Positions 28,081 through 39,660 of a stretch of DNA of 64,000 bases are shown here, piece after piece; the stretch's first letter is position 1, and every line of letters begins with the position of its first letter. The translations under genes were made by a program, and so were the position numbers. Source of the stretch: Halalkalibacter okhensis. GTDB taxonomy: Bacteria > Bacillota > Bacilli > Bacillales > Bacillaceae_D. The notes beneath the pieces are model-generated. The model was not told the DNA's origin and did not search any database. It saw only the letters and a program-made list of their open reading frames with translations. The stretch lies in contig NZ_JRJU01000001.1 of the NCBI RefSeq assembly GCF_000787375.1, forward strand, positions 124,001 through 188,000. Reading direction: 5' to 3'.

Positions 28081-29874
28081 CTAGTGAAGCTCTTGTTTCA
28101 TACGATTGATCTCCATCAGAAGTCTTGCTGCTTCTAACGGGTCTTTTTCCTGCTTCATTTCTAATTCTTTTTGTTGTATTTGTACCCTTTTTGGATAGAT
28201 TTCAATCAATTTCATATAATCGAGCAGTTCTTGCTCTTGAACGTCATCATTTAACGACATCATTGCAAGCTCTGTTGCAATTCTAATTAACCTTTCATCT
28301 TGCAACCCTTGAATAAACTGACTTGGATTTGCTTCATACCCTTCTCCAAAGTATGCAAAAAGATGAGCTGCAATTGCTTGATGTTCATCAATATTAAAAC
28401 TCCCACCGATACGCTCTTGAACAAGTTCAGTAACTTCAACATCTCTCATCATATGAGCAAGTAAAAATCGCTCAGCATTTTGATGGGCAGGTAATAATTT
28501 TTTTGCTTCTAAGGATTTCCTAGATTGTATTGGACGCTCTTTTGCTTGATATTGACTCTGATCTTGCTTCCGTTTTTCTCGATAAATCTGAAACTGTTCG
28601 TGCTTTAATGCTTCTAAAGAAAGTGAAAATTCTTCCGCAATCTGCCTGAGATAGTGATCTCGCTCAACTGCACGTGGCAAAGCACTTATCTCCTTTAATA
28701 CATCCTCAATATAACTCATTCTTTCTGCTTCATTTTGCATATTCTTACCTTTACGCAAATAACGCATCTTAAATGACATTAAGGTCAAACTTTCCCCTAT
28801 TACATTCGATTTGAAGCTTTCGGCACCGTATGTACGAATATAGTCATCGGGGTCAAGTCCTTCTGGCATTTGAGCCACTTTTACAGTACAACCGACTTGT
28901 TCTAATATTCCTGCCGACCTGAAGGCCGCGCTTGTTCCTGCTTTGTCTGAATCATAACAAATCGTAACCGTTTCGGCGTTACGCCTAATTACTTTGGCTT
29001 GCTCTTGTGTTAATGCAGTACCAAGTGTTGCAATTGTATTAGAAAGTCCTGCTCCCCACGCTGCAATTACATCTACATATCCTTCAAATAAGACAGTCGA
29101 ACCTTGTTTCCTAATTGAAGGTCTAGCTAAATGAAGACCGTAGAGCGTATTTCCTTTATGAAAAATGGGTGAATCTGAACTATTCAAATACTTGGGCTTT
29201 TCATCTGAAATGGTTCTACCACCAAAAGCAATCACATTTCCTTGCCCATCCCAAATTGGAAACATGAGTCTGTTTCGAAAACGGTCATAATAACCATCTT
29301 TTGATTCCCTTTCACCTAATAAACTTGCTTGAACCATTGTTTCTAGTGAAAAATTGCGTTTCGATAAGATCGTAACAAGCGCATCCCAGCGATCTGGAGC
29401 GAAACCAATTTGGAAATGCTCGATTTGTTCTTTTGTAAAACCACGCTTTTTCACATAAGATCGACCTTCAGACCCTTGTTCTGTTAACGTAAGGACATGA
29501 TAGTACAGCTTTGCTGCAAGCTCATGTGCTGATCGCATAAGAACCTGTGGTCCTTGGGCAGTGGTCTCGGCAGTAACTTCAGGCAAGTCAATATTTGCCC
29601 TCTCTCCAAGTTTTCTGACGGATTCAATAAATGTAAGTCCTTCGAGTTCCATTAAGAACGAAAATACATTTCCACCAGCACCGCAGCCAAAACAATGGTA
29701 TAGCTGTTTATCCGGCGATACAGAAAAAGAAGGGGACTTTTCACCGTGAAAGGGACATAATCCAATATACTGCCGACCTTGCTTTTTTAGTTGCACATAA
29801 TCACTAATTACTTCGACAATATCTGATGAGCGTCTAACAAGCTCAACCTTTTCATCCGGTATTCTGTTGCTCAT
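28081..29874 (-). CDS. dnaG: DNA primase DnaG
   Basis: 597 residues from the ATG at 29874; the N-terminus SNRIPDEKVELVRRSSDIVEVI aligns with Bacillus DnaG, and GGTGATG precedes it. The CHC2 zinc ribbon uses C40, H43, C61 and C64. The TOPRIM core has VLFEGYVDVIAA and ICYDSDKAGT. The C-terminal helicase-binding part spans about 450-597. It lays RNA primers for replication. Confidence 0.97.
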   Translation of the reverse strand: MSNRIPDEKVELVRRSSDIVEVISDYVQLKKQGRQYIGLCPFHGEKSPSFSVSPDKQLYHCFGCGAGGNVFSFLMELEGLTFIESVRKLGERANIDLPEVTAETTAQGPQVLMRSAHELAAKLYYHVLTLTEQGSEGRSYVKKRGFTKEQIEHFQIGFAPDRWDALVTILSKRNFSLETMVQASLLGERESKDGYYDRFRNRLMFPIWDGQGNVIAFGGRTISDEKPKYLNSSDSPIFHKGNTLYGLHLARPSIRKQGSTVLFEGYVDVIAAWGAGLSNTIATLGTALTQEQAKVIRRNAETVTICYDSDKAGTSAAFRSAGILEQVGCTVKVAQMPEGLDPDDYIRTYGAESFKSNVIGESLTLMSFKMRYLRKGKNMQNEAERMSYIEDVLKEISALPRAVERDHYLRQIAEEFSLSLEALKHEQFQIYREKRKQDQSQYQAKERPIQSRKSLEAKKLLPAHQNAERFLLAHMMRDVEVTELVQERIGGSFNIDEHQAIAAHLFAYFGEGYEANPSQFIQGLQDERLIRIATELAMMSLNDDVQEQELLDYMKLIEIYPKRVQIQQKELEMKQEKDPLEAARLLMEINRMKQELH

Positions 29875-29928
29875 TGTGTTCATCACCATTAATTCATACC
29901 AATTTCTCTTACAATTCGAGTTTTTTTG

Positions 29929-30432
29929 CTATGTTCCTTCTTTTTCTGTAACAATTTTTGTGAGTTGTTTAATAAATAATTGACGATCTTCTTGTCGAAA
30001 TGGCTTTGGTCCTTTTGTTTTCCCACCCATTCTCCTATGTTTTTGCGAAATATAACGCGTATCTAACATTTGTAAAATGGTATCTTCTTGATAAATAAAA
30101 CCACGTGGAGATAACGTAATAACCCCTTTTGCTAACATAATTGAGGCAAGTGCATGATCTTGCGTTACACATATATCCCCTTTTTGGGCATTATTCATCA
30201 AAAACAGATCGGCTGCCTCTTTATCATTATCGACTGTCACCACCTTAGCCGTAGGCGGTAAAGTCAATGTGTGTGCATAGGAAGAGACAAATACCATCGG
30301 CAAATTAACGAACTCACAAATTTCTACTATTTCTGATTTTACCGGACAAGCGTCCGCGTCCACATAAATGGTTTGTAATGAAGGATTCATAGTAGTTGAA
30401 TTCAACATTCCCTTCAAAAATCCTGCTATCAT
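29929..30432 (-). CDS. yqxD: YaiI/YqxD family protein (DUF188)
   Basis: 167 residues as given. The conserved core is IYVDADACPVKSEI and later DICVTQDHALASIMLAKG and LSPRGFIY, typical of UPF0178/DUF188, a PIN-like fold. The start is uncertain: the ATG at 30432 lacks a clear ribosome site, whereas GAAGGGA lies within the coding part before a TTG that would shorten the protein by 9 residues. It is upstream of dnaG in the same direction, as in B. subtilis. Function unknown. Confidence 0.85.
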   Translation of the reverse strand: MIAGFLKGMLNSTTMNPSLQTIYVDADACPVKSEIVEICEFVNLPMVFVSSYAHTLTLPPTAKVVTVDNDKEAADLFLMNNAQKGDICVTQDHALASIMLAKGVITLSPRGFIYQEDTILQMLDTRYISQKHRRMGGKTKGPKPFRQEDRQLFIKQLTKIVTEKEGT

Positions 30433-30602
30433 TTTAAAGAATTTCGTAGATATTTGTCGAATGAAACAACTTTAACGTGTTTCTTTTTTTATCCTTACTA
30501 TCATTACCAAAAAACAAAGAAAAAGTCTTGACTTTTAAAATTTATTTGTTCTTTTTTAAAATATAACCAAAAATTTCATTACTATTAGAATCACAATTCT
30601 TT

Positions 30603-30631
30603 ATTATACGCAACTTAAGCTCCTTTGACTA
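30603..30631 (-). promoter_or_regulatory. SigA promoter upstream of yqxD-dnaG-sigA
   Basis: TAGTCA (30631-30626), 17-base spacer ending TGCG, TATAAT (30608-30603). It lies immediately after the yqfL terminator and about 170 bases before yqxD; the intervening A/T-rich leader shows no gene. Confidence 0.6.
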
Positions 30632-30644
30632 GCCTAAAAATAAA

Positions 30645-30674
30645 AAGTACCTTGCGCGAAGACGCAAGATACTT
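30645..30674 (-). terminator. yqfL terminator
   Basis: 12-bp stem AAGTACCTTGCG/CGCAAGATACTT (one wobble) with TTTTTATTTTT following on the minus strand, 4 bases after the stop. Confidence 0.9.
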
Positions 30675-30678
30675 ACCG

Positions 30679-31494
30679 TTATTTTTTTAAGAACATACTA
30701 GAGATTAAATTTGCAGTTTCTTCCACTGCTTTATTTGAAACATCAATGACGGGACAGCCGATTCGTTGCATGATTTTTTCTGAATACGCCAATTCTTCTT
30801 TTATCCGATCAAGATTGGCATAATTCGCTTGAGCTTTTAACCCAAGTGCTTTTAAGCGTTCTGCCCTTATATCATTTAGCTTCTCTGGACTTATTTTTAA
30901 TCCTACGCATTTCTTGGGTGTAACATGAAATAACTCTTTTGGAGGTTCCACTTCCGGCACAAGCGGAACATTCGCTACTTTTAATCGCTTATGTGCTAAG
31001 TATTGAGAAAGTGGTGTTTTTGAAGTTCGAGATACACCAATTAACACAATATCAGCACGGATAATCCCCCTTGGGTCTCGACCATCATCATATTTAACAG
31101 CAAACTCAATGGCCTCGACTTTTCGAAAATAATCTTCATCTAATCGATAAATTAATCCTGGTTCATAACGCGGAGCTTTGTTCGTCAGTGTTCCTATTTT
31201 CTCTAACATTGGGCCGATAATATCAACGGTATCGACACCGGTTTCCTCTGCCAACGTTAATAAATGTTCTTTGATTTCAGGAACAACCAATGTAAAAGCG
31301 ATTAGTGCATTCGCTTTGCGTGCTAAGATAATGACCTCTTCAATTGTTTCTTTATCTTCCACATAAGGGATTCGTCTTACTTCTAGCCCGGCACTGCTAA
31401 ACTGACTTGCTGCAGCCTTTACAACCAATTCAGCTGTTTCCCCTACTGAATCCGAAACAACATAGACAACTGGTCGCTGTCTAACATCTTCCAT
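30679..31494 (-). CDS. yqfL: Pyruvate phosphate dikinase regulatory protein-like YqfL
   Basis: 271 residues of the PSRP/PPSR (DUF299) family. These are bifunctional ADP-dependent kinase and Pi-dependent phosphorylases of PPDK or PEP synthase. The P-loop [11 protein letters not shown] near 153 and the N-terminal [13 protein letters not shown] are characteristic. In B. subtilis YqfL modulates the neighbouring CcpN, linking it to gluconeogenesis. ATG follows AAGGAGGGG and lies 19 bases past ccpN. Confidence 0.92.
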   Translation of the reverse strand: MEDVRQRPVVYVVSDSVGETAELVVKAAASQFSSAGLEVRRIPYVEDKETIEEVIILARKANALIAFTLVVPEIKEHLLTLAEETGVDTVDIIGPMLEKIGTLTNKAPRYEPGLIYRLDEDYFRKVEAIEFAVKYDDGRDPRGIIRADIVLIGVSRTSKTPLSQYLAHKRLKVANVPLVPEVEPPKELFHVTPKKCVGLKISPEKLNDIRAERLKALGLKAQANYANLDRIKEELAYSEKIMQRIGCPVIDVSNKAVEETANLISSMFLKK

Positions 31495-31513
31495 GAATGC
31501 CCCTCCTTACCGC

Positions 31514-32149
31514 TTATATTACTTCATCATTAGCTAAATCAACTAGTAATGCTGTTATATTGGTTTTCGTTATCCGCCCCACTACTTCAAAGCGTGAGCC
31601 ATAATCTACTTCCACTACGATAGGAAGCCCGTCAATTTGTTTGTCAATCAGCTTATTAGCCACTTCAATAATTAAATCATCCTGCTTGCAAACTGTAATA
31701 TTAGGCATTCTCGTCATAATAATACTGACAGGTATTGACTCGAGCGCTTGCTTTCCGAGACTTGCTCTTAGCAAATCTTTCCTTGAGAGAACACCTACTA
31801 AGGTTATATGCTTATCCACGACAAATAATGTTCCAACATCTTCTAGAAACATGGTACAGATCGCATCATAAACAGATGCTGACTCTTGAACAACCACGGG
31901 TCTGGATTGATATTCATTAACCGTTATGTTCTTAACTTTTTCAGCTAACATTTGGTTTCCGGATTTGCCTGTGTAAAAATACCCGACACGTGGCCTAGCA
32001 TCTAAATATCCTGCCATTGTTAAAATAGCTAAATCAGGCCGAAGCGTAGCTCTTGTTAATGAGAGACGTTCTGCAATCTGTTCACCAGTAATTGGGCCAC
32101 TTTCCTTAACAATCTCAACAATTATCTCTTGCCTACTTGTTAGTTCGAT
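31514..32149 (-). CDS. ccpN: Gluconeogenesis repressor CcpN; start codon abnormal
   Basis: About 211 residues. The helix-turn-helix segment reads RQEIIVEIVKESGPITGEQIAERLSLTRATLRPDLAILTMAG, followed by two CBS domains (about 80-205: VYDAICTMFLEDVGTLFVVD and VSIIMTRMPNITV). This matches CcpN, which represses gapB and pckA under glycolytic conditions. No ATG, GTG or TTG opens this frame; the stop before it is only four codons upstream of IEL. I place the start at an ATC (32149) 6 bases after GGTGA. Alternatively the true start is the GTG at 32159, one base out of frame, giving KTIEL if one A is removed. The first in-frame ATG (32017) would delete the DNA-binding domain. Confidence 0.85.
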   Translation of the reverse strand: MELTSRQEIIVEIVKESGPITGEQIAERLSLTRATLRPDLAILTMAGYLDARPRVGYFYTGKSGNQMLAEKVKNITVNEYQSRPVVVQESASVYDAICTMFLEDVGTLFVVDKHITLVGVLSRKDLLRASLGKQALESIPVSIIMTRMPNITVCKQDDLIIEVANKLIDKQIDGLPIVVEVDYGSRFEVVGRITKTNITALLVDLANDEVI

Positions 32150-32239
32150 TGGTTTTCACCGTCCTTAGCACTAAAAGTGCCATACTAATATATAATTATT
32201 ATATACGAATGATAGCCAATATGGAAAGCGCAAGCTTAT

Positions 32240-32273
32240 ATGACCTCCTATTTAAAAAGAAATAGGAAGTCAT
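32240..32273 (-). terminator. glyS terminator hairpin
   Basis: 14-bp stem ATGACCTCCTATTT/AAATAGGAAGTCAT with one mismatch, 6-base loop, 11 bases after the glyS stop. No T run follows, so efficiency is uncertain. Confidence 0.7.
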
Positions 32274-32284
32274 TCATTGCCTGA

Positions 32285-34366
32285 TTAAGCAAATACGATG
32301 GACTGGAATTGAGCATAAGAACGAATCACCATAGACAGTTCTTGCATTTGCTGTAGTCGATTATGTCGTACTTTTTGATCCTCAGCCATAACCATGATGT
32401 GATCAAAATATTGATTAATCACCGGTTCTGAACTTGCAAGCTCTTCATAAGCTCGCTTGGCATCTCCCATTCCTAACGCCTTTTCCACATTTACTTTCAA
32501 CTCTTGATAATGGTTAAATAATGCTTTCTCTTCCTCTTTTTCAAACAAAGTTGGATCAATTTCAATCGAGTCCTCAGCCTTTTTTGCGATATTGGTAACT
32601 CGACTAAGCGCCTCGACAACCTTTTTAAATGCCAAATCTTGACGTTGATCCGTTATAACCTTCGCTTTTTTAATAACTGTTTGAACATATCCTATTTCAT
32701 CACTTAATACAGCATCAATAATATCATATTGAATCTCATTTTCTTGAAGGAGTGCTCTAACCCTTAATTTAAAAAACTCAACTAGTTCCATTTGAATGTC
32801 TTCATAGTCGCGCTTTAACAACTTTCGATCTTCAGCAACGTCTAAACTTATTTTTAATATTTGCTCAAGAGTGACGTCTAAATTATGATCGTGAAGCATT
32901 TGTACAACCCCTGCAGCTTGACGCCTAAGCGCGTACGGATCCTGTGAACCTGTAGGAATAAGACCAATGGCAAAACAAGTGACAATTGTATCTAGCTTTT
33001 CTGCAATACTGACTACCGTTCCAGCAAGTGAGAGAGGGCTTGTATCGCCAGCAAACCTAGGCTTATAGTGCTCATTAATCCCTTGAGCCACCTCTTTTGG
33101 TTCTCCTGCTAATTCAGCGTAAACTTCTCCCATTCTTCCCTGTAATTCAGGAAATTCATTTACCATTTGAGTAACAAGGTCAAACTTACCAATCTCTGCA
33201 ATTCGATTCGCTGTTTTGGCCATTTTTGACTCAACTTTAAGCAATGCATTTAAGTCGGTAACAAGCTTTGTTACACGTCGAACCTTATCCCCAACAGAAC
33301 CTAATTCCTCATGATAAACAATTTGTTCCAAACGTAAAAGCGCATCATTAATGTTTAACTTTTGATCTTCATTATAGAAAAACGAAGCATCAGAAAGTCT
33401 TGCGCGAAGGACTTTTTCATTTCCTTTTGCTACATTCTCAAGATGTTGATGATCTCCGTTTCTGACTGTAATGAAATAAGGTAGTAAGTCACCTTTTTCA
33501 TTTTCTACCGGGAAATAGCGTTGATGTTCTTTCATCGAGGTAATCAACACTTCTTTTGGCAGCTTTAAAAAATCTTCATCAAAACTTCCTGATAGAGCAG
33601 TTGGATATTCAACTAAATGCGTCACTTCCTCTAATAGCTCTTCATCTATCGGAACAATCCAACCGTTCCCTTCAGTCATTGATTCAATTTGATTTCGTAT
33701 TGCTCTTTTTCTTTCAATTGGATCAGCAATGACGTATTCACCAAGTAACGCTACTCCATACTCACTTGGATCACGCAACTCAATTTCCTTGCCAAGGAAC
33801 CTGTGTCCATATGTTTTTACACCCGTTGCAATACCAGTAATTGAAAACGGAATGACCTCTTCACCGTACAAGGCAACAAGCCATCTAATCGGACGAGCAA
33901 AGCGGAGATCATTGCTACCCCATCTCATATTTTTGGGAAAGTGTAATGATACAATAATCTCTTTTAAAGCAGGCAGTAGCTCTACTGTCTTTTGCCCTGC
34001 AATGTATTTATTGGCAAATATATATTCTATTCCTTTAACTTCTTTAAAAAAGAGATCATCAGTCGTGACACCTTGCCCACGAGCAAATCCCTGAGCTGCC
34101 TTTGTCCAGTTTCCTTCATCATCATAAGCTATTTTTTTAGCAGGGCCCTTCGCTTCTTCCTCAATATCTGGCTGGCTTTCCCCAAGCCCTTCTAAGAAGA
34201 TAGCAAGACGTCTAGGTGTAGCAAAGGTTCTAATAGAATCAAATGACAAACGTTCATCCTTTAACCATGATTCCACTTTTTCTTTTAATTGCTCAATAGA
34301 ACTAGTGACAAAACGAGCAGGTAATTCTTCTAATCCAATTTCTAGTAAAAAGTCTCGTTTACTCAT
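32285..34366 (-). CDS. glyS: Glycyl-tRNA synthetase beta subunit
   Basis: 693 residues, class II tetrameric-type GlyRS beta chain. N-terminal signature [17 protein letters not shown], middle [20 protein letters not shown], an HD-like region, and a C-terminal anticodon-binding part. Charges tRNA-Gly together with GlyQ. It starts inside the glyQ 3' end (8-base overlap) with AGAGGAGGGG as ribosome site. Confidence 0.98.
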   Translation of the reverse strand: MSKRDFLLEIGLEELPARFVTSSIEQLKEKVESWLKDERLSFDSIRTFATPRRLAIFLEGLGESQPDIEEEAKGPAKKIAYDDEGNWTKAAQGFARGQGVTTDDLFFKEVKGIEYIFANKYIAGQKTVELLPALKEIIVSLHFPKNMRWGSNDLRFARPIRWLVALYGEEVIPFSITGIATGVKTYGHRFLGKEIELRDPSEYGVALLGEYVIADPIERKRAIRNQIESMTEGNGWIVPIDEELLEEVTHLVEYPTALSGSFDEDFLKLPKEVLITSMKEHQRYFPVENEKGDLLPYFITVRNGDHQHLENVAKGNEKVLRARLSDASFFYNEDQKLNINDALLRLEQIVYHEELGSVGDKVRRVTKLVTDLNALLKVESKMAKTANRIAEIGKFDLVTQMVNEFPELQGRMGEVYAELAGEPKEVAQGINEHYKPRFAGDTSPLSLAGTVVSIAEKLDTIVTCFAIGLIPTGSQDPYALRRQAAGVVQMLHDHNLDVTLEQILKISLDVAEDRKLLKRDYEDIQMELVEFFKLRVRALLQENEIQYDIIDAVLSDEIGYVQTVIKKAKVITDQRQDLAFKKVVEALSRVTNIAKKAEDSIEIDPTLFEKEEEKALFNHYQELKVNVEKALGMGDAKRAYEELASSEPVINQYFDHIMVMAEDQKVRHNRLQQMQELSMVIRSYAQFQSIVFA

Positions 34367-35249
34367 TGTTTTTCCCCTCCTCTTTTTTTAACATCGGAAA
34401 ACCTAATCGCTCTCGTTCATCATAGTATAATTTTGCCGCTGCACGAGCTAGGTTTCTCACTCGCCCAATGTAACCAGTGCGCTCTGTAACAGATATTGCG
34501 CCTCTTGCATCAAGCAAGTTAAACGTATGGGAGCATTTTAAAATATAATCATAAGCTGGAAAGACAAGCGACTCATCTAGTGCTCTTTTAGCTTCTTGCT
34601 CATACGTTCCAAAAAGAGAGAATAGCATTTGAGTATCTGACACTTCAAATGTATATTTTGAATGCTCATATTCTGGTTGTTTAAAGATATCTCCGTACGT
34701 AAATCCTTCTACCCATTCAAGGTCAAACACATTTTCCTTATCCTGAATATAGGATGCTAGTCGTTCAAGTCCGTATGTAATTTCTGCTGAAACTGGACTT
34801 GCCTCAAGACCTCCAACTTGTTGGAAATATGTAAATTGAGTAATCTCCATTCCATCTAACCATACTTCCCATCCTAACCCTGCACAACCAAGCGTCGGGT
34901 TTTCCCAGTTGTCTTCTACAAAACGAATATCATGTTCTAATGGATTGATTCCAAGTGCCTCTAAGCTTTTTAGATACAACTCCTGAATATTTAGTGGCGA
35001 TGGCTTCATAATAACTTGAAATTGATGATGTTGATAAAGCCGGTTTGGATTCTCTCCGTATCTTCCGTCTGCCGGCCTGCGTGATGGCTCAACGTACGCA
35101 ACATTCCAAGGCTCAGGACCAATCGTTCTAAGTAGTGTAAAGGGACTCATCGTTCCTGCCCCTTTCTCTGTATCATATGCTTGCATGATCATACAATTTT
35201 GCTTTGACCAATATTCTTGTAACGTCAAAATCATATTTTGGACATTCAC
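34359..35249 (-). CDS. glyQ: Glycyl-tRNA synthetase alpha subunit
   Basis: 296 residues. Catalytic core of alpha2beta2 GlyRS with class II motifs: [27 protein letters not shown] near 25, [19 protein letters not shown] (motif 2 region) near 60, and later [10 protein letters not shown] (motif 3). Starts at GTG 35249 after AAGGAGG. Expression is controlled by the glycine T-box just upstream. Confidence 0.98.
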   Translation of the reverse strand: MNVQNMILTLQEYWSKQNCMIMQAYDTEKGAGTMSPFTLLRTIGPEPWNVAYVEPSRRPADGRYGENPNRLYQHHQFQVIMKPSPLNIQELYLKSLEALGINPLEHDIRFVEDNWENPTLGCAGLGWEVWLDGMEITQFTYFQQVGGLEASPVSAEITYGLERLASYIQDKENVFDLEWVEGFTYGDIFKQPEYEHSKYTFEVSDTQMLFSLFGTYEQEAKRALDESLVFPAYDYILKCSHTFNLLDARGAISVTERTGYIGRVRNLARAAAKLYYDERERLGFPMLKKEEGKNNE

Positions 35250-35302
35250 TTTTGTTTCCTCCTTAAATGGTTATGGTGACATTCGAGTGATGAAGCATAA
35301 GA

Positions 35303-35518
35303 AAAAGCTCCCATCCCTATGTCATTCTGACATAGGGACGAGAGCTCTTCCCGCGGTTCCACCCTAATTATTAAAGTCTAAGCAGACTTTAATCACTTTC
35401 ATCGAATGTGCTCCAGAATGCCTTCCTTATCATCTAGAGCCCTAGCTCACACCGTCCTAGGTTCGCTTTCTCAAAGAGAGGATAAGTACTACTTTCCATC
35501 AATGCACCATATGTTATT
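35303..35518 (-). promoter_or_regulatory. Glycine T-box riboswitch controlling glyQS
   Basis: The T-box sequence AGGGTGGAACCGCG is exact at 35365-35352 (minus strand). Directly after it comes a terminator (35346-35303; GTCCCTATGTC paired with GACATAGGGA, then TTTTT). The specifier triplet is most likely GGC at 35422-35420, inside GAAGGCATTC, and fits glycine. Stem I apical elements AGGACGGTG lie further upstream. Uncharged tRNA-Gly should favour the antiterminator. Confidence 0.93.
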
Positions 35519-35524
35519 ACTAGC

Positions 35525-35553
35525 ATCATATAAAACTTCGGCAAAAGTGTCAA
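35525..35553 (-). promoter_or_regulatory. SigA promoter of glyQS
   Basis: Consensus TTGACA (35553-35548), 17-base spacer, TATGAT (35530-35525), placing the start a few bases before the T-box leader. Confidence 0.8.
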
Positions 35554-35561
35554 CATTGGAA

Positions 35562-36311
35562 CTATAAATCACCCATCCGCTCCATCTGTTCAAGAAAACG
35601 TTTAGACTTTAACCTTAAACCTGAGTACTCATCATAATAAGCCGTTAACACTTCTTTTAATTCTTGTTTTGTTTCTTTCTTTAATGATATTTGTCCGAGA
35701 CGATGCAAATCAATGTAAAAGAATAACCTTAATAATCTCGCCGTGTGAGCAGATAAACGATAAGCTTTCTCATCTCGATGAGAACATCGACTGCATAAAA
35801 AACCAGCATGACGAATTGAAAAGGCAACAGGGAGATCTGTAGAACTACAGCTCACACATTGGTCTAGCTCTGGTTTAATCCCAGCAACAGCAAGCATTTT
35901 CACCTCGTAAATTCTAAGCAACACATCAGAGTCAATACCTTCATTTAAATAATAGAGCGTTTGGTATAACAATTCAAAGAGATATGGATTTCTGGTCCTC
36001 TCTTCTGTTAATTTATCTGTCAGTTCAACTATGTAGGTGGCATAAGAGGCTCGAAATAAATCACTCCGAACCTCCCTAAAAGAATCTACTATATCTGCTT
36101 GGTTAAGGGTGCCTAAACCTTGATTTTGCTGGTAAACAAATGTGCCATAGATAAATAATTGTGAAGCAGCTGACAAGCGGTTTTTGGGCTTTTTTGCTCC
36201 ACGTGACATAACCCCTATCTTTCCAAGTTCTCTTGAAAAAATGGTTAAAATTTTATTTGATTCGCCATAATCAGTTGTCCGAATCACAATACCTTCAATT
36301 TTTTGAATCAT
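35562..36311 (-). CDS. recO: DNA repair protein RecO
   Basis: 249 residues from the ATG at 36311, which has GGTGACA upstream. N-terminal OB fold (IQKIEGIVIRTTDYGESNKILTIFS), helical middle, and a zinc site CVSCSS...FLCSRC near 150-180. Works with RecF and RecR to load RecA on single-stranded DNA. Forty bases after yqzL; order yqzL-recO as in Bacillus. Confidence 0.95.
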   Translation of the reverse strand: MIQKIEGIVIRTTDYGESNKILTIFSRELGKIGVMSRGAKKPKNRLSAASQLFIYGTFVYQQNQGLGTLNQADIVDSFREVRSDLFRASYATYIVELTDKLTEERTRNPYLFELLYQTLYYLNEGIDSDVLLRIYEVKMLAVAGIKPELDQCVSCSSTDLPVAFSIRHAGFLCSRCSHRDEKAYRLSAHTARLLRLFFYIDLHRLGQISLKKETKQELKEVLTAYYDEYSGLRLKSKRFLEQMERMGDL

Positions 36312-36350
36312 ACTTGTCACCACACGTCCTTTGTGAGGTGTCAACATACA

Positions 36351-36497
36351 TTAATGTGTTGGAGCGTCGGATGTTTCGATATCCTCCATGTCTTCTTTAC
36401 TGAATTGATCGTCTGAATCCCGCTCTAATTCTTTCAACAATAAATACGTGTCCACATTACCTGTCATTGAAAAGACTTTCCATGAAAAATCGAGCAT
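36351..36497 (-). CDS. yqzL: YqzL family small protein
   Basis: 48 residues, MLDFSWKVFSMTGNVDTY then LLLKELERDSDD and an acidic tail. This is the distinctive short YqzL sequence found between era and recO in Bacillaceae. ATG at 36497 follows AAAGGTGG. Function unknown. Confidence 0.9.
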   Translation of the reverse strand: MLDFSWKVFSMTGNVDTYLLLKELERDSDDQFSKEDMEDIETSDAPTH

Positions 36498-36833
36498 TTC
36501 AGAATCCACCTTTCTATAAAAGACTTAGACTTACGCTCTATACTTGTATGATGACCTACTTTCCTAGAATCATGATAAGGAAATATTGTTAATTGTAATT
36601 GCTTGACATTTACTATTTCCATTGTTTCGTTTGTCTACTTTTATGATAAAGAATTATGCAGTAAAAAACAATGGATATACGCCTAACGGATTTAGTTTTG
36701 AAGCAGTTCTTACTATACCAATAAGTAACACTATCCAGAGAATGGTTTAACAACTCAGCTATCTCCATGGATTCAAGCACACCTTAGTTAAGTTTAGTTA
36801 GAAAAGGGATATTTACCTTACCAAGCGAACATA
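36498..36833. other. Intergenic region upstream of yqzL-recO
   Basis: No convincing gene in either direction. It must hold the yqzL-recO promoter, but no strong -35/-10 pair stands out. Composition is A/T-rich without repeats. Confidence 0.5.
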
Positions 36834-36871
36834 AAAAGGAGTTCAAATTCATATGAATTTGAACTCCTTTT
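36834..36871. terminator. Perfect 38-bp palindrome (hairpin)
   Basis: AAAAGGAGTTCAAATTCAT (36834-36852) is followed without loop by its exact complement (36853-36871), ending in TTTT. Flanked by GCGAAC (36825-36830) and GTTCGC (36880-36885), extending the symmetry. Orphan position between era and yqzL; possible transcription barrier. Confidence 0.7.
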
Positions 36872-36883
36872 CAAGGAGGGTTC

Positions 36884-37151
36884 GCTCTTGCTCCTCGGGT
36901 TTATTAATCGTTAGGGCTCTTGGCTCTTGTTCCGTGCGAACATCGTTGCGATGGCTTCACTCGCCGTGCGCCTTTTGAGAAGATCGCTCAAAAGGCTTGA
37001 AACATGACGGCGGGTTTGCTCTTGCTCCTCGGGTTTATTAATCGTTAGGGCTCTTGGCTCTTGTTCCGTGCGAACATCGTTGCGATGGCTTCACTCGCCG
37101 TGCGCCTTTTGAGAAGATCGCTCAAAAGGCTTAAAACATGACGGCGGCTTC
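36884..37151. repeat. 134-bp direct tandem duplication with internal hairpins
   Basis: Positions 36884-37017 and 37018-37151 are nearly identical, with differences only at the ends of the unit (CTTGAAAC versus CTTAAAAC, GGGTTT versus GGCTTC). Each copy has a perfect hairpin GCCTTTTGAG-AAGATCG-CTCAAAAGGC (36970-36996 and 37104-37130). GC content is higher than the surroundings. No open reading frame of note. See findings. Confidence 0.9.
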
Positions 37152-37163
37152 GCTCATCGCTTC

Positions 37164-37206
37164 GAGTTTATGATAAAAGGCAAGATCGGCCTTTTATCAT
37201 AAACTC
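37164..37206 (-). terminator. Long hairpin after era, 18-bp perfect stem
   Basis: GAGTTTATGATAAAAGGC (37164-37181) pairs perfectly with 37189-37206 around AAGATCG, the same loop found in the neighbouring tandem repeats. One base beyond the era stop. No T run follows. Confidence 0.75.
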
Positions 37207-37207
37207 T

Positions 37208-39246
<2,039 letters not shown>

Positions 39247-39273
39247 AGTAGAGGGTACTCCTCTCAACCAGTT

Positions 39274-39660
39274 CTAAAACAATTCAAGTAAAGCTGGGAT
39301 AAAAAGAATACACCCAATTGCTACTGCAAATAGACAATAGATGAAGACAGCGGCCGCCGCTATATCCTTGGCCCGTTTTGCTAATGGATGATATTCTTCC
39401 GTTACAAGATCAACTGTACGTTCGATCGCTGTATTCATTATTTCTAGAGCAAACATGCTAGCTATTACTAATAGCAACACTACCCAATGCCCTACTGGAA
39501 ATTGCAATAAAAATGCAGCAAATACAGTTACAATTGCTACTAACAAGTGAATCTGCATGTTTTGTTCATGTTTAAGGACATATTTAAACCCCTGTGAAGC
39601 ATAAAAAAATGACCTGAGTAACCTTTTAAACCCTCTTTTGTTTCTATCGTGTAAGCCCAT
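39274..39660 (-). CDS. dgkA: Undecaprenol/diacylglycerol kinase DgkA
   Basis: 128 residues with three membrane helices and an N-terminal amphipathic part. The core AIVTVFAAFLLQ ... ALEIMNTAIERTVDLV carries the catalytic ENTAIE-type motif. In Gram-positive bacteria the enzyme phosphorylates undecaprenol to recycle the cell-wall lipid carrier. Its start overlaps ybeY by 17 bases. Confidence 0.95.
   Translation of the reverse strand: MGLHDRNKRGFKRLLRSFFYASQGFKYVLKHEQNMQIHLLVAIVTVFAAFLLQFPVGHWVVLLLVIASMFALEIMNTAIERTVDLVTEEYHPLAKRAKDIAAAAVFIYCLFAVAIGCILFIPALLELF

Noticed and set aside
36884-37151. Insertion sequence in the era-yqzL gap
   Set aside because: No transposase frame, and repeats lack terminal inverted repeats with target duplication that I can see; kept as a repeat only.
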